Below, piece by piece: positions 63,679 to 64,000 of a stretch of DNA of 64,000 bases. Within the stretch, counting starts at the first letter, position 1. The number at the start of each line of letters is the position of its first letter. The DNA lies in NCBI GenBank assembly GCA_016706055.1, contig JADJKL010000003.1, positions 248,001 through 312,000 on the forward strand, given 5' to 3'. The stretch is from Chitinophagaceae bacterium. Lineage in GTDB: Bacteria > Bacteroidota > Bacteroidia > Chitinophagales > Chitinophagaceae. The position numbers and the translations under genes were made by a program. A model generated the notes under the pieces. It searched no databases. It saw only the letters and a list, made by a program, of their open reading frames with translations, and was not told where the DNA came from.

Positions 63679-64000
63679 ATGAAAATATTCTTAATAGGAT
63701 TTATGGGTTCCGGTAAAACACACTGGGGTCGTTTACTAAGCGAAAAACTTGGTATGCGTTTTTTTGACCTCGATGAGCAGATTATTGAACAGGCTGGAAA
63801 AACGATTAATGAAGTATTTGAAACCGAAGGCGAAGAGCAATTTCGATTAAGAGAAAAAGAGATATTACATATTATTACTGAAAGCCATGATAGTTTTGTG
63901 ATGGCATGTGGCGGAGGAGCACCTTGCTATTTTAATAATATCGTTTATATGAATCATTCCGGTACAACGGTATGGATTCATACACCTTTAGAAACAATAT
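63679..64000 (+). CDS. aroK: Shikimate kinase, 5' part (cut by window end)
   Basis: AroK phosphorylates shikimate in aromatic amino acid synthesis. The 107 codons present start MKIFLIGFMGSGKTHWGRLL, with the P-loop GSGKT. They continue with FFDLDEQI (shikimate-binding Asp), EEQFRLREKE (Arg) and MACGGGAP (the GGG loop). About 60-70 residues are missing to the right. The start codon abuts the palindromic element. Confidence 0.95.
   Translation, partial: MKIFLIGFMGSGKTHWGRLLSEKLGMRFFDLDEQIIEQAGKTINEVFETEGEEQFRLREKEILHIITESHDSFVMACGGGAPCYFNNIVYMNHSGTTVWIHTPLETI

Overview
The window is a chromosomal segment of a low-GC member of the Bacteroidota. Four things point there: the layout of the spc ribosomal-protein operon, promoters with the TAnnTTTG -7 box and few Shine-Dalgarno sites, secreted or lipoprotein products such as M28 and DPP-type peptidases, NamZ and an ExbB/ExbD pair, and short GC-rich palindromic repeats between genes. 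A full 3-hydroxyanthranilate-type kynurenine cluster fits the family Chitinophagaceae; that placement is inference. No rRNA, tRNA, CRISPR array, prophage or transposase gene was seen.

Layout. 0-6.8 kb: spc operon rplN-rplX-rplE-rpsN-rpsH-rplF-rplR-rpsE-rpmD-rplO-secY, a strong terminator, then map. infA and the rpsM-rplQ genes that normally follow are absent. 6.9-16.4 kb: housekeeping genes (BaiN/HI0933-type flavoprotein, two PlsC-type acyltransferases, rpsA, a hotdog thioesterase, proline dehydrogenase, thyA-folA, an O-methyltransferase). 16.4-25 kb: three-subunit transhydrogenase pntAA-pntAB-pntB, a large M28 peptidase, an rRNA m5C methyltransferase, a LysM/RlpA-like protein and fmt. 25-35.7 kb: an accessory block of secreted proteins of unknown role (two paralogues flanking an NHL propeller, a TPR protein with a coiled-coil tail), then a TPR sensor kinase, its LuxR-type regulator and namZ. 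35.8-49.7 kb: slyD-like FKBP, pepT, SPFH protein, exbB/exbD, prmC, ribD, yigZ, a decayed gene, a 3-hydroxyacyl-CoA dehydrogenase, mrp, an S23-type four-helix bundle gene, paiB and a lipoprotein phosphodiesterase. 49.7-58.3 kb: tryptophan/kynurenine catabolism (ACMSD and HAAO on the minus strand; SDR, aminomuconate-semialdehyde dehydrogenase, aminomuconate deaminase, kynU and kmo on the plus strand), then pyrF. 58.4-64 kb: DPP IV-like peptidase, a small membrane/YciI-like operon, glutaryl-CoA dehydrogenase and the first part of aroK, cut by the window edge.

The catabolic genes form a chain from kynurenine through 3-hydroxykynurenine, 3-hydroxyanthranilate, ACMS and aminomuconate semialdehyde to aminomuconate and its deamination product. 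Glutaryl-CoA dehydrogenase nearby may belong to related amino acid breakdown.

Two features stand out. At least thirteen genes are broken or have their start displaced by indels of one or two bases, most in A/T homopolymers; the number and context suggest sequence error for many of them. One stretch (43.7-44.6 kb) has so many shifts that it looks truly decayed. Second, a family of MITE-like elements built on the CCCCTAAAGGGG palindrome sits directly against the start codons of folA, kmo, aroK and the 3-hydroxyacyl-CoA dehydrogenase gene, and one member lies in frame inside ribD.
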